DNA from: a bacterium D16-56
GTDB lineage: Bacteria > Bacillota > Clostridia > Lachnospirales > Lachnospiraceae
NCBI GenBank assembly: GCA_003611875.1
Contig: RAYY01000021.1
Location: forward strand, 27,738-91,737
Direction of reading: 5' to 3'
Length of the DNA: 64,000 nt
Shown here: piece by piece, positions 9,072-17,613 of the stretch
How the letters are laid out: every line of letters begins with the position of its first letter
Numbering within the stretch: position 1 is the stretch's first letter
Position numbers and translations under genes: made by a program
The notes under the pieces: model-generated
The model's database searches: none
Seen by the model: the letters and a program-made list of their open reading frames with translations, nothing else
Told to the model about the DNA's origin: nothing

Positions 9072-9215
9072 ATGATGCAGGTTGCAGGAAGTTTGATAAC
9101 GTATGGATTAAAGGTGGTGATTTTTGCGGTGATTGCCTATGCCGGGATCATCGGAGGCAAAAAATTAAGAGATAAAAAGGATGCCGAGAAGGCTGTAGAT
9201 AGCCAGGGCAGATAG
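9072..9215 (+). CDS. Small single-pass membrane protein (47 aa) upstream of alaS
   Basis: Starts at ATG 9072 after the good RBS CGGAGG. The product begins MMQVAGSLITYGLKVVIF; residues 5-28 are hydrophobic, followed by a GGKKLRDKKDAEKA basic-polar tail expected to be cytoplasmic. It sits between the promoter at 8988-9016 and alaS (17 bases to the GTG start), so the two are likely co-transcribed. No function is recognised. The RBS, topology and placement make a real gene likely. Confidence 0.6.
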   Translation: MMQVAGSLITYGLKVVIFAVIAYAGIIGGKKLRDKKDAEKAVDSQGR

Positions 9216-9232
9216 TGCGGAGGACATAAGAC

Positions 9233-11875
9233 GTGAAAAAGTACGGCGTAAATGAATTGAGAAGAATGTTTCTGGAGTTTTTTGAGAGCAAGGGACATCT
9301 GGTGCATAAGAGTTATTCCCTGGTGCCTCATAATGACAACAGCCTGCTGTTGATCAACTCCGGGATGGCGCCTTTAAAGCCATATTTTACAGGACAGGAG
9401 ATTCCGCCACGAAGACGGATGGCCACATGCCAGAAGTGCATACGGACCGGCGACATTGACAATATCGGCAAGACGGCGCGGCATGGGACTTTTTTCGAAA
9501 TGCTGGGTAATTTTTCATTTGGGGATTATTTTAAGGATGAGGCGATTCACTGGTCCTGGGAATTTTTGACAGAGGTGGTCGGGCTTTCTCCGGATCGTCT
9601 GTATCCGTCCATCTATCTGGAGGACGACGAGGCTTTTGAGATTTGGAATAAGAAGATCGGTATTCCAGCAGAACGGATTTTCCGTTTCGGCAAGGAGGAC
9701 AACTTCTGGGAACACGGAGCCGGCCCCTGCGGTCCCTGCTCCGAGATCTATTATGACCGAGGCGAGCGGTATGGCTGCGGCAAGCCTGGCTGTACGGTGG
9801 GCTGTGACTGTGACCGGTATATTGAGGTTTGGAACAATGTATTCACACAGTTTGAGAATGACGGGCATGGCAATTACACAGAGCTGATTCAGAAAAATAT
9901 TGATACTGGTATGGGACTGGAGCGTCTGGCTGTTGTGGTGCAGGATGTGGACTCTCTGTTTACTGTGGACACCAATAAGGCTCTTTTGGATGCCGTCTGT
10001 GCCATGGCCCACACGGAATATCTGGCAGATGAAAAGAAGGATGTGTCTCTGCGTATTATTGCGGACCATGTGAAATCCTGCACCTTTATGATCTCAGACG
10101 GCATTATGCCCTCCAATGAAGGCAGGGGCTATGTGTTGCGCCGTCTGCTGCGCCGTGCGGCCCGCCACGGTAGGCTTCTTGGGATCAAAGGAAGATTCAT
10201 GGCACAGCTCTCTGAGACGGTAATTTCCCTTTCCAAAGACGGTTATCCGGAGCTGGAGGAGAAAAGGGTGATGATCCTGAAGGTCCTGACCGAGGAGGAG
10301 GAAAAGTTTAACCGTACCATTGACCAGGGTCTTTCGATTCTGGCGGAAATGGAAGGGGCCATGTCTAAGAAGGGCGAGACCGTGCTTTCCGGAAAAGATG
10401 CCTTTAAGCTGTATGATACCTATGGCTTTCCCCTGGATCTGACCATTGAGCTTTTGCAGGAAAGGCATATGACCGTGGATGAGGACGGTTTTGCAAGGGC
10501 AATGGAGGAACAGAGAAAGAAAGCCCAGGAGGCCAGAAAGACTACCAACTACATGGGAGCGGATGTGACGGTCTATCAGTCCATCCCTGCTGAGATTACC
10601 AGCAGCTTTGTGGGCTATGACCGATTGGTTCACAGTTCCAGGATCACGGTGCTGACTACCGAATCTGAGCTGGTAGAGGCGTTGACAGACGGACAGAGGG
10701 GTACGATTCTGGTGGAAGAGACGCCTTTTTACGGCACCATGGGCGGTCAGACCGGCGACACTGGTGTGATGGAAAGCGGAAACGGCAGTTTTGTTGTGGA
10801 GGACACCATTCACCTTTTGGGCGGCAAGATCGGACATGTAGGCCGGATGGCTTCCGGAATGTTTACAGTAGGAGAGACCGTTGAACTGAAGGTGGGAGCG
10901 CAGGCGCGCCGGTCTACGGAAAAAAATCACAGTGCCACCCATCTTCTTCAAAAGGCTTTGCGGATGGTATTAGGAGAGCATGTAGAGCAGGCAGGATCCT
11001 TAGTGACTCCGGACCGGCTCCGGTTTGACTTTACCCATTTTTCTGCCATGACCAGGGATGAGATCAGGAAAGTGGAGGATTTGGTAAACAAAGAAATCCA
11101 GGAGAGCCTGGATGTGACCACGCAGGAGATGAGTCTGGATGAAGCGAAGAAAACAGGCGCTATGGCGCTTTTTGGCGAAAAATATGGCGAGACGGTACGT
11201 GTGGTCAAAATGGGCGATTTCTCTACAGAGCTTTGCGGCGGTACTCATGTGGCTCATACTGGCCAGATTCACGCATTTAAGATCCTGTCTGAGGCCGGCA
11301 TTGCGGCCAATGTCCGCAGAATCGAAGCGCTGACCGGTGAAGGGCTGATGGCCTACTATCAGAAAACAGAAGATGATCTTCATCAGGCAGCCAAGGCAGC
11401 CAAGACCACCCCGGCAGAGCTGAAGGCCCGGATTCAGGCTATGACAGAGGAGCTGCGGGCGCTCCATTCGGAGAATGAGAAGCTGAAGGCTCGTCTTGCC
11501 AAGGATTCCTTAGGGGATGTTATGGATCGGGTTCGGGAGATCAACGGCATTAAGGTGCTTGCGGCCAAGGTCAGCGATGCAGATATGAACGGTCTCCGCA
11601 GCTTGGGCGATCAGCTGAAGGAAAAGCTGGGTGAGGGTGTGATTGTCCTGGCCTCTGCATCAGAGGGGAAGGTCAGTCTGATGGCCACAGCTACTGAACA
11701 GGCTCAAAAGAAAGGAGCCCATGCCGGGAACCTGATCAAGGCCGTTGCCGGTCTGGTAGGAGGAGGAGGCGGCGGCCGGCCCAATATGGCTCAGGCCGGC
11801 GGCAAGAATCCGGCCGGAATCGACGTAGCCTTGGAGAAGGTATATGAAGCGGCAGCAGATCAGATTAAGGGCTGA
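9233..11875 (+). CDS. alaS: Alanine--tRNA ligase
   Basis: Charges tRNA-Ala and edits mischarged Ser/Gly. The 880 residues match the family. The N-terminal catalytic core shows the class II motifs around FFESKGH and RHGTFFEMLGNFSFGDYF, with the zinc-binding cysteines in the GCGKPGCTVGCDCDR insert. The editing domain has HSATHLLQKAL and CGGTHV. The C-terminal DHHA1 part ends in a Gly-rich GGGGGGRPNMAQAGG. The start is GTG 9233 behind the RBS GGAGGA. No T-box leader was found between the small upstream gene and alaS. Confidence 0.98.
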   Translation: MKKYGVNELRRMFLEFFESKGHLVHKSYSLVPHNDNSLLLINSGMAPLKPYFTGQEIPPRRRMATCQKCIRTGDIDNIGKTARHGTFFEMLGNFSFGDYFKDEAIHWSWEFLTEVVGLSPDRLYPSIYLEDDEAFEIWNKKIGIPAERIFRFGKEDNFWEHGAGPCGPCSEIYYDRGERYGCGKPGCTVGCDCDRYIEVWNNVFTQFENDGHGNYTELIQKNIDTGMGLERLAVVVQDVDSLFTVDTNKALLDAVCAMAHTEYLADEKKDVSLRIIADHVKSCTFMISDGIMPSNEGRGYVLRRLLRRAARHGRLLGIKGRFMAQLSETVISLSKDGYPELEEKRVMILKVLTEEEEKFNRTIDQGLSILAEMEGAMSKKGETVLSGKDAFKLYDTYGFPLDLTIELLQERHMTVDEDGFARAMEEQRKKAQEARKTTNYMGADVTVYQSIPAEITSSFVGYDRLVHSSRITVLTTESELVEALTDGQRGTILVEETPFYGTMGGQTGDTGVMESGNGSFVVEDTIHLLGGKIGHVGRMASGMFTVGETVELKVGAQARRSTEKNHSATHLLQKALRMVLGEHVEQAGSLVTPDRLRFDFTHFSAMTRDEIRKVEDLVNKEIQESLDVTTQEMSLDEAKKTGAMALFGEKYGETVRVVKMGDFSTELCGGTHVAHTGQIHAFKILSEAGIAANVRRIEALTGEGLMAYYQKTEDDLHQAAKAAKTTPAELKARIQAMTEELRALHSENEKLKARLAKDSLGDVMDRVREINGIKVLAAKVSDADMNGLRSLGDQLKEKLGEGVIVLASASEGKVSLMATATEQAQKKGAHAGNLIKAVAGLVGGGGGGRPNMAQAGGKNPAGIDVALEKVYEAAADQIKG

Positions 11876-12129
11876 GGAACCGTCCTAAGGGAGTGTTCTT
11901 AGGCTTCCTTGGGATCTGCGCAGCGATTTGCCGGAGTGAGAACAGCAAGTCTTGGATAACTGTTCTGAGGGTATTGAAACATCTGCAGGCGGGCAACAAA
12001 TTTCCCCAGGTTTTGCAAAAAATAGTTGACGAATACAGATTTTATGTTATAATTTAAGCAGTGCGAATAAATACCCAAACAGTTGTATTATGCACAAGTA
12101 CACAACTGGAGGGAGGTTAGGTGTGAGCG
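11876..12129 (+). other. 254-base spacer between alaS and rpsU
   Basis: It contains a weak CCTAAG/CTTAGG hairpin right after the alaS stop (11884-11903), no credible reading frame, and the rpsU promoter near its 3' end. Confidence 0.5.
12026..12053 (+). promoter_or_regulatory. Strong sigma-A promoter of rpsU
   Basis: TTGACG at 12026-12031, a 16-base spacer and TATAAT at 12048-12053 with a TG extended -10. It is about 75 bases before the S21 start. Confidence 0.85.
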
Positions 12130-12306
12130 ATGTCGAACGTAATCGTTAAAGAAAACGAAAGCCTGGACAGTGCATTGCGCAGATTCAAAAGAAACTGTGC
12201 AAAGGCAGGGATTCAGCAAGAGATTCGTAAAAGAGAGCATTACGAGAAGCCAAGCGTCAGACGTAAGAAAAAGTCTGAAGCCGCAAGAAAACGTAAATTT
12301 AATTAA
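12130..12306 (+). CDS. rpsU: 30S ribosomal protein S21
   Basis: 58-residue basic protein beginning [19 protein letters not shown] and ending in a Lys/Arg-rich tail ([14 protein letters not shown]). This is the complete S21 family pattern. S21 sits on the platform of the small subunit and helps initiation. The RBS GGAGGGAGG precedes the start by about 14 bases, with GTGTGAGCG between. It has its own promoter and terminator, so it is a single-gene unit. Confidence 0.96.
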   Translation: MSNVIVKENESLDSALRRFKRNCAKAGIQQEIRKREHYEKPSVRRKKKSEAARKRKFN

Positions 12307-12313
12307 GCGTTTC

Positions 12314-12345
12314 AAAATCCTCAGTCATAAGGCTGAGGATTTTTT
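12314..12345 (+). terminator. Rho-independent terminator of rpsU
   Basis: Stem AAAATCCTCAG/CTGAGGATTTT with an 8-base loop, then a T run; it begins 7 bases after the stop codon. Confidence 0.9.
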
Positions 12346-12374
12346 CGTACAATAATAGTAATTACCGGAGCAGG

Positions 12375-12653
12375 ATGGGGCCTTTGTTTGAGCAGATGAA
12401 AATTGCGGCGGCAGACAATCTAAAGCTGCCCAAGGATGTGGTTCTGGGGGAGGTGCTGGTGTCATTTATCGGACGGACCAGCGTGATCGTGGAGAACTAC
12501 AGGGGAATCTTGATTTATGATGACCAGACCGTAAAGCTGCAGGCAAAGAACTGTAAGCTGCAGTTTAGAGGAAAACGGCTTCATATTGATTATTATAACC
12601 ATGATGAGATGAAGATCAGCGGGCTGATTCAGTCCATGGAGTTTGGAGATTAA
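12375..12653 (+). CDS. yqfC: Sporulation protein YqfC (YabP/YqfC family)
   Basis: 92-residue YabP/YqfC-type protein with the pattern LPKDVVLGEV, then ENYRGILIYDDQTVKL and a terminal GLIQSMEFGD. Genes of this family sit next to yqfD in spore formers and are usually under sigma-E in the mother cell. It keeps that order here, although a 240-base spacer with a palindromic element separates it from yqfD. The start ATG 12375 follows GGAGCAGG. Confidence 0.88.
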   Translation: MGPLFEQMKIAAADNLKLPKDVVLGEVLVSFIGRTSVIVENYRGILIYDDQTVKLQAKNCKLQFRGKRLHIDYYNHDEMKISGLIQSMEFGD

Positions 12654-12654
12654 A

Positions 12655-12820
12655 CTAGTACTCCATCCGGCCAGTAACTGCACTTTCAGTACCGCCTATT
12701 TTGCCATCTGCTGCGTTGTCGTTAGTCAACGATGCCACCGCATCGCCTCCCTCCTCCGCCTTGCAGACTGACAAAATATCCGGCACTGGCAGTGCAATTT
12801 CTGGCCGGATGGAGCACTAG
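12655..12820. repeat. 166-bp palindromic intergenic element (MITE-like)
   Basis: The ends are inverted: CTAGTACTCCATCCGGCCAG at 12655-12674 answers CTGGCCGGATGGAGCACTAG at 12801-12820, with one central mismatch in 20 bp. Inside, CTGCAC/GTGCA, CAGTACCG/CGGCACTG and TATTTTG/CAAAATA arms continue the pairing, and a small CGTTG/CAACG hairpin sits at about 12715-12733. It holds no reading frame. It splits yqfC from yqfD, which are normally adjacent, so it looks inserted. The resemblance to dispersed Lachnospiraceae palindromes is from memory, not from a search. Confidence 0.7.
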
Positions 12821-12893
12821 ATTAAGAATACTTTTGGGTTAACAATACTTTGAAAGAATGAAACCGAAAAAGGCAGAAATGGAGTGAATCAGG

Positions 12894-14168
12894 TTGATAG
12901 AGGTCTTAAAGCATTATTTAGGAGGTTATCTCCGTGTCAGACTTCGCGGGTTTTCCCCGGAAAGATTCTTAAACCTTTGCATGGCAAAGCAGATTGTGAT
13001 CTGGGATTTAAGATACCAGGAGGACAGCTATCAGTTTTTGATTACCGTAAGGGATTTTCGCCGGGTGCGTCCTCTGGTTCATAAGGCACAGGTGCGGCTT
13101 CGAATTTTGGGAAGATATGGACTTCCCTTTTTTTTATATCGTAACCGGCAAAGGAAGCTGTATGCCATGGGGGTAGGAGCTTTTTTTCTGGTGCTTCTGG
13201 TAATGTCCCAATTTATATGGGACATTACCATTGAGGGGAATTATCGGTTTACGGATGATATGCTTCTCCATTATCTGGATACCCAGGAGATCCGATATGG
13301 AAGAAGAAAGAAAGGGATTGACTGCAGTGGCTTAGAGGAGTCGATCCGCAGCCAATATCCGGAGATCATATGGGTTTCAGCAAGGATTTCCGGCACTCGC
13401 CTGATGATTAAGATTAAGGAAAATGAGGTTATGGGAACCATTCCTTCCAAGGAAAACCATCCAAGAGACCTAGTGGCCGAAAAGCCGGGCAAAATAACCC
13501 GGATGGTGGTCCGAAGAGGAAAGGCTCAGGTAAACGTGGGGGATACTGTGGAGGAAGGTCAGGTATTGGTCAGCGGAATTGTGCCGATCTATAATGATGC
13601 AGAGGAGTTGGTGAGAGAGCAGCTTGTGCGGGCAGATGCAGATATTTATGCAGAGACAGAGGCTCAATATCAAGAGCTTGTGCCCTTTCTGGCAGTGAAG
13701 AGAATCGATACTGGGAAGAACCGGACCGGGCTGCGGCTGCGGCTGGGAGGCATTTCCTTTCTCTGGATGCTGCCGGCATTAGGAGAAAATCCATGGGAAA
13801 TTACCTCTAAGAGCAGTCAGGCTGCGATTCTGGGAGATTTCTATCTGCCGGTCTGGGTAGATCACATTCAGGCCAGGGAATACCAGATTTATGAGCATTT
13901 TCTGACAAAAGAGGAGCTGGAAGGGGAAAAAAATGCCATTCATCAGAAAAGAATCGAAAATTTTACGGAAAAGGGGGTACAAATTCTCGAAAATAGTGTT
14001 AAAATAAGTAATAAGGATTCTGGGTGGGAGGTTTGGGGAAGCTTTCTTTTGGAAGAAAAGATCGGGGTGGGAAGAAAGCTGGAGCAGACTATAATAGAAG
14101 AACCACCATTAACAAACAGTGAGGAGGAGAATGAGCGACAGGATGAGCGTAGTGGAGACAATCATTGA
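12894..14168 (+). CDS. yqfD: Sporulation protein YqfD
   Basis: 424 residues. The N-terminus YLGGYLRVRLRGFSPERFLNL is diagnostic of YqfD. A transmembrane segment (AMGVGAFFLVLLVMSQFIW) lies near residue 95, and the rest is extracytoplasmic with IKENEVMG and a PGKITRMVVRRGKAQVNVGD beta-barrel-like stretch. Mother-cell sporulation membrane protein by family; biochemical role unknown. The start is TTG 12894 after GGAGTG. The 3' end overlaps phoH, so translation is probably coupled. Confidence 0.92.
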   Translation: MIEVLKHYLGGYLRVRLRGFSPERFLNLCMAKQIVIWDLRYQEDSYQFLITVRDFRRVRPLVHKAQVRLRILGRYGLPFFLYRNRQRKLYAMGVGAFFLVLLVMSQFIWDITIEGNYRFTDDMLLHYLDTQEIRYGRRKKGIDCSGLEESIRSQYPEIIWVSARISGTRLMIKIKENEVMGTIPSKENHPRDLVAEKPGKITRMVVRRGKAQVNVGDTVEEGQVLVSGIVPIYNDAEELVREQLVRADADIYAETEAQYQELVPFLAVKRIDTGKNRTGLRLRLGGISFLWMLPALGENPWEITSKSSQAAILGDFYLPVWVDHIQAREYQIYEHFLTKEELEGEKNAIHQKRIENFTEKGVQILENSVKISNKDSGWEVWGSFLLEEKIGVGRKLEQTIIEEPPLTNSEEENERQDERSGDNH

Positions 14169-15162
14169 TATCCCCATTGAGCATGAACGGAACGTATGCG
14201 GTCAGTTTGATCAGTACTTAAAGAAGATTGAGAGAACCTTGCGGGTGACGATTGTGGCGCGGGACGGGGCCATTAAGCTGATCGGGCCGGAGGGGATGCT
14301 GCAGAAGGCCAAAAGCGTGTTCAACAACTTAGTGGAGCTGTCCAAACGAGGAAATGAGATTACAGAACAAAATGTAGATTATGCCTTGTCCCTTTCTTTT
14401 ACTGATTCCGATCATGAGATTCTTGAGATTGACAAGGACATTATCTGCCGTACTATTAACGGAAAGCCGGTAAAGCCCAAGACCTTGGGACAGAAGCAGT
14501 ATGTGGATGCCATACGGAAAAAGATGATCGTGTTCGGCGTAGGCCCTGCAGGAACCGGGAAAACATATCTTGCCATGGCCATGGCGATTCAGGCTTTTAA
14601 AAACAGTGAGGTTAATCGGATCATACTGACGCGGCCTGCGATTGAGGCGGGAGAAAAGCTGGGATTTCTGCCTGGAGATCTTCAGAGCAAGATTGACCCT
14701 TATCTGCGGCCTCTTTATGATGCCCTGTATCAGATTATGGGAGCAGAGAGCTTTCTTCATAACTCGGAAAAAGGGCTGATTGAGGTAGCGCCTCTGGCCT
14801 ATATGAGAGGGCGTACCTTGGATAATGCTTATATTATCCTGGATGAGGCGCAGAATACTACACCGGCTCAGATGAAGATGTTTCTGACCCGGATCGGTTT
14901 TGGCTCTAAGGTGGTGATTACCGGAGATAAGACCCAGAAGGATCTGCCGGGCGGAGCAGCGTCCGGCCTGGATGTGGCGATGCGTGTTTTGCAGAGAATC
15001 GAGGATATTGGATTCTGCAATCTGACCAGTGCAGATGTGGTGCGTCATCCCTTGGTGCAGAAGATCGTGCAGGCATATGATTCTTACGAGAAGAAGGAGG
15101 AGCGGGGGGACAAGCCGGATAAGGACAGAAAGCGGCATGTAAGGCAAAGAGGGAAAGGCTGA
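14131..15162 (+). CDS. phoH: PhoH-like ATPase
   Basis: PhoH/YlaK-type cytosolic nucleotide-binding protein. The N-terminal KH-like region is followed by Walker A (GPAGTGKTYLAMAMA) and Walker B (IILDEAQN), with GDKTQKDLPGG and DVVRHPLVQ completing the family signature. It is usually found beside ybeY and thought to act in RNA metabolism. ATG 14131 is preferred because GAGGAGGAG lies directly before it; ATG 14143 is an in-frame alternative with longer spacing. The gene overlaps the yqfD stop by 38 bases. Confidence 0.94.
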   Translation: MSDRMSVVETIIDIPIEHERNVCGQFDQYLKKIERTLRVTIVARDGAIKLIGPEGMLQKAKSVFNNLVELSKRGNEITEQNVDYALSLSFTDSDHEILEIDKDIICRTINGKPVKPKTLGQKQYVDAIRKKMIVFGVGPAGTGKTYLAMAMAIQAFKNSEVNRIILTRPAIEAGEKLGFLPGDLQSKIDPYLRPLYDALYQIMGAESFLHNSEKGLIEVAPLAYMRGRTLDNAYIILDEAQNTTPAQMKMFLTRIGFGSKVVITGDKTQKDLPGGAASGLDVAMRVLQRIEDIGFCNLTSADVVRHPLVQKIVQAYDSYEKKEERGDKPDKDRKRHVRQRGKG

Positions 15163-15237
15163 GAGGATTCAAGAAAATAAAAATACAGGAAAACGAAAAT
15201 ACGTAAAATAGAAAATACAGGAGAAAAGGGGAAGGGA

Positions 15238-15735
15238 ATGACAATTCAGATTGAATATGAGACGGAAAAGCAGCTTGAGATTCCTTATGAGCAGATTGTT
15301 CGGGATATTATTCCGGCAGTTTTGGAGTATGAAAACTGTCCCTATGAGGCAGAGGTGAATCTTCTGTTTACGGACAATGAGGCCATTCGGGAGATGAACC
15401 GGGATTACCGTCAGGTAGATGCTCCTACGGATGTTTTGTCATTTCCCATGATTGAGTTTGACAGAGAATCGGATTTCAGCCATGTGGAGGACTGTGTGGA
15501 GGATTGTTTTAATCCGGAGACAGGCGAGCTGCTTTTAGGGGACATTGTGATCTCGGTGGAAAAGGTGGCAGATCAGGCCGAGCAGTACGGACATTCCCAG
15601 ACCCGGGAGCTGGCATTTCTGGTTGCCCACAGTATGCTGCATTTATGCGGTTATGACCACATGGAGGATGAAGAACGGGAAAGGATGGAGAAAAGGCAGC
15701 GACAAATTTTGTCAGGGAAAGGATACAGCCGATGA
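15238..15735 (+). CDS. ybeY: Endoribonuclease YbeY, rRNA maturation factor
   Basis: 165-residue zinc-dependent RNase acting in 16S rRNA 3'-end maturation and 70S quality control. The metal motif HSMLHLCGYDHMED (HxxxHxxGYDH) is near residue 131, and DAPTDVLSFPM precedes it as in the family. It has an acidic insert (SDFSHVEDCVEDC) between these parts. The RBS AAAGGGGAAGGG precedes ATG 15238. Its TGA overlaps the next ATG (ATGA), indicating translational coupling. Confidence 0.95.
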   Translation: MTIQIEYETEKQLEIPYEQIVRDIIPAVLEYENCPYEAEVNLLFTDNEAIREMNRDYRQVDAPTDVLSFPMIEFDRESDFSHVEDCVEDCFNPETGELLLGDIVISVEKVADQAEQYGHSQTRELAFLVAHSMLHLCGYDHMEDEERERMEKRQRQILSGKGYSR

Positions 15736-16868
15736 GAAGGATCAGGATCATGGGAATTGCTGCTTTTTTTGCAGTAATGTCTTTAACAGGATGTGCCAAA
15801 AAGGCAGGGTCGGATGAGGTGATTCTGACAGAAAGAGAACCGATTATTATTACACCAGAGACAGAGCCGATTGTTCTTGAGGAGGAGACAGCAGAAGAAA
15901 CAGAACCAGAGCCGGAGATTTATGAGCCCTGGGAACGCCTGGAGGCTGACGGGATGGTACGCAGCTATCTGACTGGGGAAATGGTGCCTGCAGAGCAGGG
16001 AAACCGCAGGCCTCTGGCGATTATGATGAGCAATGATAAGGAGTCCCTGCCTCAGTACGGAATCAACCGGGCAGGGGTGGTCTATGAGGCGCCGGTAGAG
16101 GGATCCATGAACCGGTATATGGCCATTATGGAGAATTATGATGATCTGGACCGGATTGGCTCTGTGAGAAGCTGCCGTACCTATTATACATACTTTGCCA
16201 GGGAATTTGACGCGATTTATGCCCACTGCGGGCAGAGCACCTTTGCAAAGCCATATCTGAAGAATGTAGATAACATTAACGGCGTGGAGGGGATTGGCAA
16301 TACGGCCTATTACCGGACCAGCGACAAAAAAAGGCCCCATAATTTTTATGGAAGCTATGAAGGGATTCAAAAGGCAATTGAGAAGCTGGGGTATTCCCAG
16401 GAATATAATGAGGAGTATAAGGGACACTATTATTTTGCGTCCGAAGATCATCCTGTGGTATTGGATGGGGAGGGAAGCTTTTCGGCGGTTCTGGTGACAC
16501 CGGGGTATCCTTACAGCAAGCCCTGGTTTACCTATAAGGAGGAGGACGGGCTGTATTACCGGTATCAGTATGGGGGAGAGCATTTGGGCAGTGAAGGCCA
16601 GATTGCAGTGAAAAATATTATTATTCAGTGTTGTGCTGCCAGTTATTATGCCACTACGGCTTATCGGAATATTAATGTTCATGAGGATTTGTGGGGAGGG
16701 TTTTATATTACGAATGGAAGGGCAGTGAATATCTCCTGGAAAAAGGATGGGGAGTTTGGGGTGACTCATTATTATGGGCCGGACGGAAAGGAGATCGTGC
16801 TGAATCCCGGGAAGACCTGGGTGTGCATTGTGCCTACTTCCGACGCCGGGGAGATTGCGATTCAATGA
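15732..16868 (+). CDS. DUF3048 (YerB-family) lipoprotein
   Basis: 378 residues. A signal peptide ending in the lipobox LTGC (Cys 21) predicts a lipid-anchored surface protein. An acidic linker of Glu/Thr follows, then the DUF3048 domain with PLAIMMSNDK, INRAGVVYEAPVEG, RIGSVRSCRTYY and YAHCGQS, and a C-terminal part with KKRPHNFYGS and a GPDGKEIVLNPGKTWV end. B. subtilis YerB is the model member; its function is not settled. The ATGA overlap with ybeY makes it part of the yqfD-phoH-ybeY unit. Confidence 0.88.
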   Translation: MRRIRIMGIAAFFAVMSLTGCAKKAGSDEVILTEREPIIITPETEPIVLEEETAEETEPEPEIYEPWERLEADGMVRSYLTGEMVPAEQGNRRPLAIMMSNDKESLPQYGINRAGVVYEAPVEGSMNRYMAIMENYDDLDRIGSVRSCRTYYTYFAREFDAIYAHCGQSTFAKPYLKNVDNINGVEGIGNTAYYRTSDKKRPHNFYGSYEGIQKAIEKLGYSQEYNEEYKGHYYFASEDHPVVLDGEGSFSAVLVTPGYPYSKPWFTYKEEDGLYYRYQYGGEHLGSEGQIAVKNIIIQCCAASYYATTAYRNINVHEDLWGGFYITNGRAVNISWKKDGEFGVTHYYGPDGKEIVLNPGKTWVCIVPTSDAGEIAIQ

Positions 16869-17073
16869 GCGGTGCTCCCGAAGAAAAATCCTGCGGACTA
16901 TTGGTAAGGTATTTCAGGACAGTTTCCAGGGCTTTTGAGAAAGCTGCCGCCTTGGATAAGCTATGACAGGTAGTACCAGGGGATAAGAACCGGATTCCGC
17001 TTGTGGGAGACAGGAATAAGAAATGGAATAATTGGGAAAAATAAGCAGAGAATATCCTTTTGATGGAGGTTTT

Positions 17074-17487
17074 ATGATGAAACGGTATATGATCTGCTTA
17101 TTTTTGTTTGTGGGGGTCAGTGGAGCCTGTCTGGCGACAGGTTATTTTTTAACCAGGGAATATAAAAATGAGGCTGCCAGGATGGAGACCGAGACTTCGC
17201 GGGAGATCCAGGGGACTGCGGCAGAGACGGAAACTGTGGCGGAAAATCTGGCAGCCGTGAATCGGAAACAGGTGCAGCATGAGGTGGAAGATATACAGGG
17301 GGAATTTTATCTGGTGTCTGAGGATGGATTCCTGCTGGTATTTGGGAAGGACAAGGAGACCATTTGTCTCTATACCCATATTCCGTTGATGGATTTTCCG
17401 GAAGGGGAACAGGAACGGCTGCGGGAGGGAATCTGGTTTCCGGATATGATGGAGGTGATTCATTATCTGGAGTCCTATACCAGCTAA
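17074..17487 (+). CDS. Membrane-anchored protein with BofC C-terminal-like domain
   Basis: 137 residues. An N-terminal hydrophobic segment (residues 5-24) serves as anchor or signal. The C-terminal half, from EFYLVSEDGFLLVFGKDK through PEGEQERLREGIWFPDM to LESYTS, follows the layout of the BofC C-terminal domain, whose B. subtilis member inhibits SpoIVB signalling in the forespore intermembrane space. The first BofC domain is not seen. ATG 17074 has the RBS TGGAGG. The assignment is by pattern only and needs a profile search. Confidence 0.6.
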   Translation: MMKRYMICLFLFVGVSGACLATGYFLTREYKNEAARMETETSREIQGTAAETETVAENLAAVNRKQVQHEVEDIQGEFYLVSEDGFLLVFGKDKETICLYTHIPLMDFPEGEQERLREGIWFPDMMEVIHYLESYTS

Positions 17488-17613
17488 GGAGCTGCCCGGA
17501 AATCAATGGTGAAATTTTGGACAGCGGTGTTGAAGAAGCTAAGGAATATGGTAGTTATCTTGGAACGGTCTCTAGGTGGACAAAAAACAGGATGGGAGGC
17601 GCAGATAACCGAA

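Noticed and set aside
9023..9232. T-box or other riboswitch ahead of alaS
   Set aside because: No T-box AGGGTGG-type sequence, specifier stem or terminator/antiterminator pair; the space holds a small gene.
14329..15147. 272-codon minus-strand open frame opposite phoH
   Set aside because: It mirrors a well-supported gene, has no RBS, and its translation (many His, Ile, Leu, Gln) is typical of antisense reading.
15783..16865. 360-codon minus-strand open frame opposite the DUF3048 gene
   Set aside because: Shadow of a coding gene without an RBS or recognisable motifs.
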